In this document: one piece after another, positions 62,291 to 64,000 of the stretch
Layout of the letters: each line of letters starts with the position of its first letter
Numbering within the stretch: the stretch's first letter is position 1
Translations under genes and position numbers: made by a program
The notes under the pieces: model-generated
What the model was told of the DNA's origin: nothing
Seen by the model: the letters and a program-made list of their open reading frames with translations, nothing else
Databases searched by the model: none
NCBI GenBank assembly: GCA_947475095.1
Contig: CANJLG010000001.1
Span: 62,001 to 126,000, forward strand
Direction of reading: 5' to 3'
DNA from: Flavobacteriales bacterium
GTDB lineage: Bacteria; Bacteroidota; Bacteroidia; Flavobacteriales_D; Crocinitomicaceae
Length of the DNA: 64,000 nucleotides

Positions 62291-62627
62291 TATTGTCTTT
62301 TAGAAGTTCATCAATTTTACTAGCATATTCCATTGAATCATCAATATAAAAGGTAAGAGAGGGTATTTTTCGAAGATTTTTTAGGCGTTGACCAATTATT
62401 CCCCTTACTTTTCCTTGATTTATTTGAATTGATTTTAATACTTCTTCAGGACTAGGATGCGCATAAATACTTAGGTAGCACCTCGCAAGTGATAAGTCTT
62501 TGGTTATTCTCACCACCGTTACAGACACCATGGCGCCTAAACATATTTCTGCAGAAAGTCGCTGAAATAAAACGCCTAATTCCCCTTGGATTGCAGCTTC
62601 AATTTTTTGTTGTCTTACACTACTCAT
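62286..62627 (-). CDS. rbfA: 30S ribosome-binding factor A
   Basis: This small KH-fold factor for 30S subunit maturation and cold growth has 113 residues, the usual length. Typical features are the N-terminal SSVRQQKIEAAIQGELGVLFQRL, the strand VSVTVVRITKDLSLARCYLSIY, and KVRGIIGQRLKNLRKIPSLTFYIDDSMEYASKIDELL. It is followed by a LolC/FtsX-type gene that seems to start within the TAA stop, a placement seen in other Bacteroidota. A TAACTTTG box lies four bases before its ATG. Confidence 0.95.
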   Translation of the reverse strand: MSSVRQQKIEAAIQGELGVLFQRLSAEICLGAMVSVTVVRITKDLSLARCYLSIYAHPSPEEVLKSIQINQGKVRGIIGQRLKNLRKIPSLTFYIDDSMEYASKIDELLKDNN

Positions 62628-62631
62628 AAAG

Positions 62632-62639
62632 CAAAGTTA
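62632..62639 (-). promoter_or_regulatory. Possible -7 box abutting the rbfA start
   Basis: TAACTTTG matches TAnnTTTG and leaves four bases before the ATG at 62627. No TTG occurs at the right -33 spacing. Confidence 0.35.
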
Positions 62640-62659
62640 AGAAACTTAGGTGCTACTAA

Positions 62660-62689
62660 TTGAAAAACAAGTATACAAATGTATCTTTG
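62660..62689 (+). promoter_or_regulatory. Promoter of the MsbA-type exporter gene
   Basis: TTG (62660-62662), a 19-base spacer and TATCTTTG (62682-62689) match the consensus. The box is eight bases from the TTG start codon at 62698, so the leader would be only a few bases. The site is interleaved with the rbfA upstream region on the other strand. Confidence 0.7.
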
Positions 62690-62697
62690 TTGTTAAA

Positions 62698-64000
62698 TTG
62701 TCTGCTTTAAAACAAATATATAGGTATACCTTCAGGTATAAAGGCGTCGCTCTTCTGGTGGTGTTGTGTAATTTATTATTTGTCGTCTTCAATTTACTTT
62801 CACTAGTTTTATTTATACCAGTACTTCAATTAATTTTCAGAAAACCAGAAGAAATTACTCCGGCAAGTCCACCATTATGGGATAGTTCTTTGGGCGGCTT
62901 ATTTACTTATGTAAAGGATTGGTATAATTTTACCATGTATGACTTGGTTTCACAAAATCCAAAAGAGGCCCTATTATTCGTTTGCATTACTGTCATGTTC
63001 GCTTTTTTCTTCAAGAATCTATTTCGTTATGGAGCGGTGTATTTTCAATCGCAATTAAGAATGGCGGTTGTTAGGGATGTGCGAGATAAATTATTTGAAA
63101 AAATTCTTGTTTTACCCTTAGCTTACTATTCAAATGAAAGAAAAGGCGATTTGATGGCTAGAATGAATAGTGATGTTGGGGAGGTGGAAATCGCAGTTGT
63201 CAGCATGCTAGAGCTTTTGTTTCGAGAGCCCATTGCAGTTGCCATTAACATTGTTTCACTAGTCTATCTTAGCCCTGAGCTGACCTTAATTTCATTGTTT
63301 TTATTGCCTATATCGGCTTTCGTTATTTCTAGTATAGGGAAAAGTTTAAAAAAAACTGCAAAGGCAGGGCAAGAGCAAACCGGACTACTTTTTTCTGCAA
63401 TGGAAGAGGCTTTATCTGGGATTCGTATTATTAAAGCCTTTAATGCAAATGGATTCATATTAAAAGGATTCAAGAAAATTAATCTTACTCATCAAAAGCT
63501 TATTACAAAAACGTTTCGAAAAAAAGATCTTTCCCCACTCCTCAACGAAACCTTAGGCGCAATGGTAATGCTTTGTTTGGTTTGGTTTGGCGGCGGGCTG
63601 ATTTTGGATAATAAAGGTGCTGGACTAACTGGTGAGGTATTTATGACTTTTATTATTGTTTTCTCTCAATTACTTCGGCCTATTCAGGGGATCTCTTCTT
63701 CGATTGCAAACATGACCAAGGCAAAAGTTTCTTTAGATAGAATCAATGATATTATCCAAGAAGACGAAAAAATAGTTGAAAAAGAAAATGCAGTAAGAAT
63801 AGATGACGTAACATTGGGGGTAGAATATAAAAACGTATCGTTCCGTTACGGTCAAGAAAGCATCCTAAAATCAATCGATCTTTCTGTAAAAAAAGGGAGC
63901 ACTATCGCCTTGGTGGGTGAATCTGGCAGTGGGAAATCAACCATGATGGATTTATTGCCTCGTTTTTACGATGTTGAGTCAGGAGAAATAACAATTGACG
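62698..64000 (+). CDS. MsbA-type lipid/multidrug ABC exporter (3' end outside window)
   Basis: This half-transporter carries a membrane domain (about residues 1-320) and the start of an ATPase domain, cut by the window edge after about 434 codons. The membrane domain shows LFIPVLQLIFRKPEE, the coupling-helix region YYSNERKGDLMARMNSDV, and LLRPIQGISSSIANM. The ATPase part has the A-loop VSFRYGQE and Walker A GESGSGKST (from residue 407). No ATG exists in the right place. TTG 62698 gives LSALKQIYRYTFRYKG, which matches the standard Bacteroidota MsbA N-terminus, and a consensus promoter ends just before it. It probably flips lipid A or a related lipid. It is divergent from rbfA. Confidence 0.92.
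   Translation, partial: MSALKQIYRYTFRYKGVALLVVLCNLLFVVFNLLSLVLFIPVLQLIFRKPEEITPASPPLWDSSLGGLFTYVKDWYNFTMYDLVSQNPKEALLFVCITVMFAFFFKNLFRYGAVYFQSQLRMAVVRDVRDKLFEKILVLPLAYYSNERKGDLMARMNSDVGEVEIAVVSMLELLFREPIAVAINIVSLVYLSPELTLISLFLLPISAFVISSIGKSLKKTAKAGQEQTGLLFSAMEEALSGIRIIKAFNANGFILKGFKKINLTHQKLITKTFRKKDLSPLLNETLGAMVMLCLVWFGGGLILDNKGAGLTGEVFMTFIIVFSQLLRPIQGISSSIANMTKAKVSLDRINDIIQEDEKIVEKENAVRIDDVTLGVEYKNVSFRYGQESILKSIDLSVKKGSTIALVGESGSGKSTMMDLLPRFYDVESGEITID

Overview
The window is a chromosomal segment of an AT-rich member of the Bacteroidota, most likely a Flavobacteriales-type aerobe. Signs of this are SusC/SusD proteins, type IX secretion (T9SS) C-terminal sorting domains, SprB repeats, promoters of the TTG/TAnnTTTG type, weak or absent Shine-Dalgarno sequences, tandem COX3 genes with SCO and DUF420 partners, an ExbB-ExbD-ExbD-TonB cluster with a PstS-like protein, and the order uppS-bamA-skp-skp-murI. 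I saw no insertion sequence, prophage, CRISPR array or rRNA. There is one tRNA gene (Arg, anticodon UCG). || Layout. 1-1382 (-): 3' truncated secreted choice-of-anchor L protein. 1523-8312 (+): M20 dipeptidase, lipoproteins, polA, dxr and a small exported protein. 8299-9001 (-): two small conserved cytosolic proteins, one a VF530-type DNA-binding protein. 9113-21795 (-): a beta-glucan (laminarin-like) utilisation locus with a T9SS carbohydrate-binding-type protein, GH3, GH16, PKD lipoprotein, SusD, SusC, a Nudix-type regulator and a FucP-family sugar importer. 21931-23889 (-) dxs is divergent from 24013-29404 (+), a haem O / cytochrome oxidase cluster (ctaB, two COX3, COX4, two SCO-like proteins, DUF420). 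29401-34718 (-): OmpA-like protein, DUF4403 lipoprotein, icd and fumC. 34785-34946 (+): a 53-residue membrane protein. 35046-38410 (-): a secreted metallopeptidase and a coupled unknown. 38654-44558 (+): TonB energy-transduction cluster with PstS-like and TPR proteins. 44607-47059 (+): NhaD antiporter and M28 peptidase. 47179-47252 (-): tRNA-Arg. 47368-51910 (+): FG-GAP/SprB-repeat T9SS protein coupled to a peptide-binding lipoprotein. 51911-59093: tryptophan dioxygenase family protein, bestrophin, murI, two Skp-like chaperones, bamA, uppS. 59193-62627 (-): atpC, atpD, LolC/FtsX-type permease, rbfA. 62698-64000 (+): 3' truncated MsbA-type exporter. || How it fits together. The glucan locus can be read as one system. 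The secreted binding protein and GH16 cut or hold polymer, SusC/SusD import oligosaccharides using energy from a TonB-ExbBD system such as the one at 38.6-41.7 kb, GH3 releases glucose, and the MFS protein takes it into the cytoplasm. The strongest new observation is an inverted repeat, TTATTGT-N7-ACAATAA, in front of susC and the sugar importer, with a degenerate copy in front of the binding-protein gene. The Nudix-type regulator gene lies between the first two sites, so this is a candidate operator for it. Other observations are a SCO-like protein that has lost the copper-ligand histidine, two COX3 subunits with large inserted soluble domains, a LolC-type gene whose conserved N-terminus points to an ATT start codon, and TAnnTTTG boxes lying 4-9 bases from several start codons.
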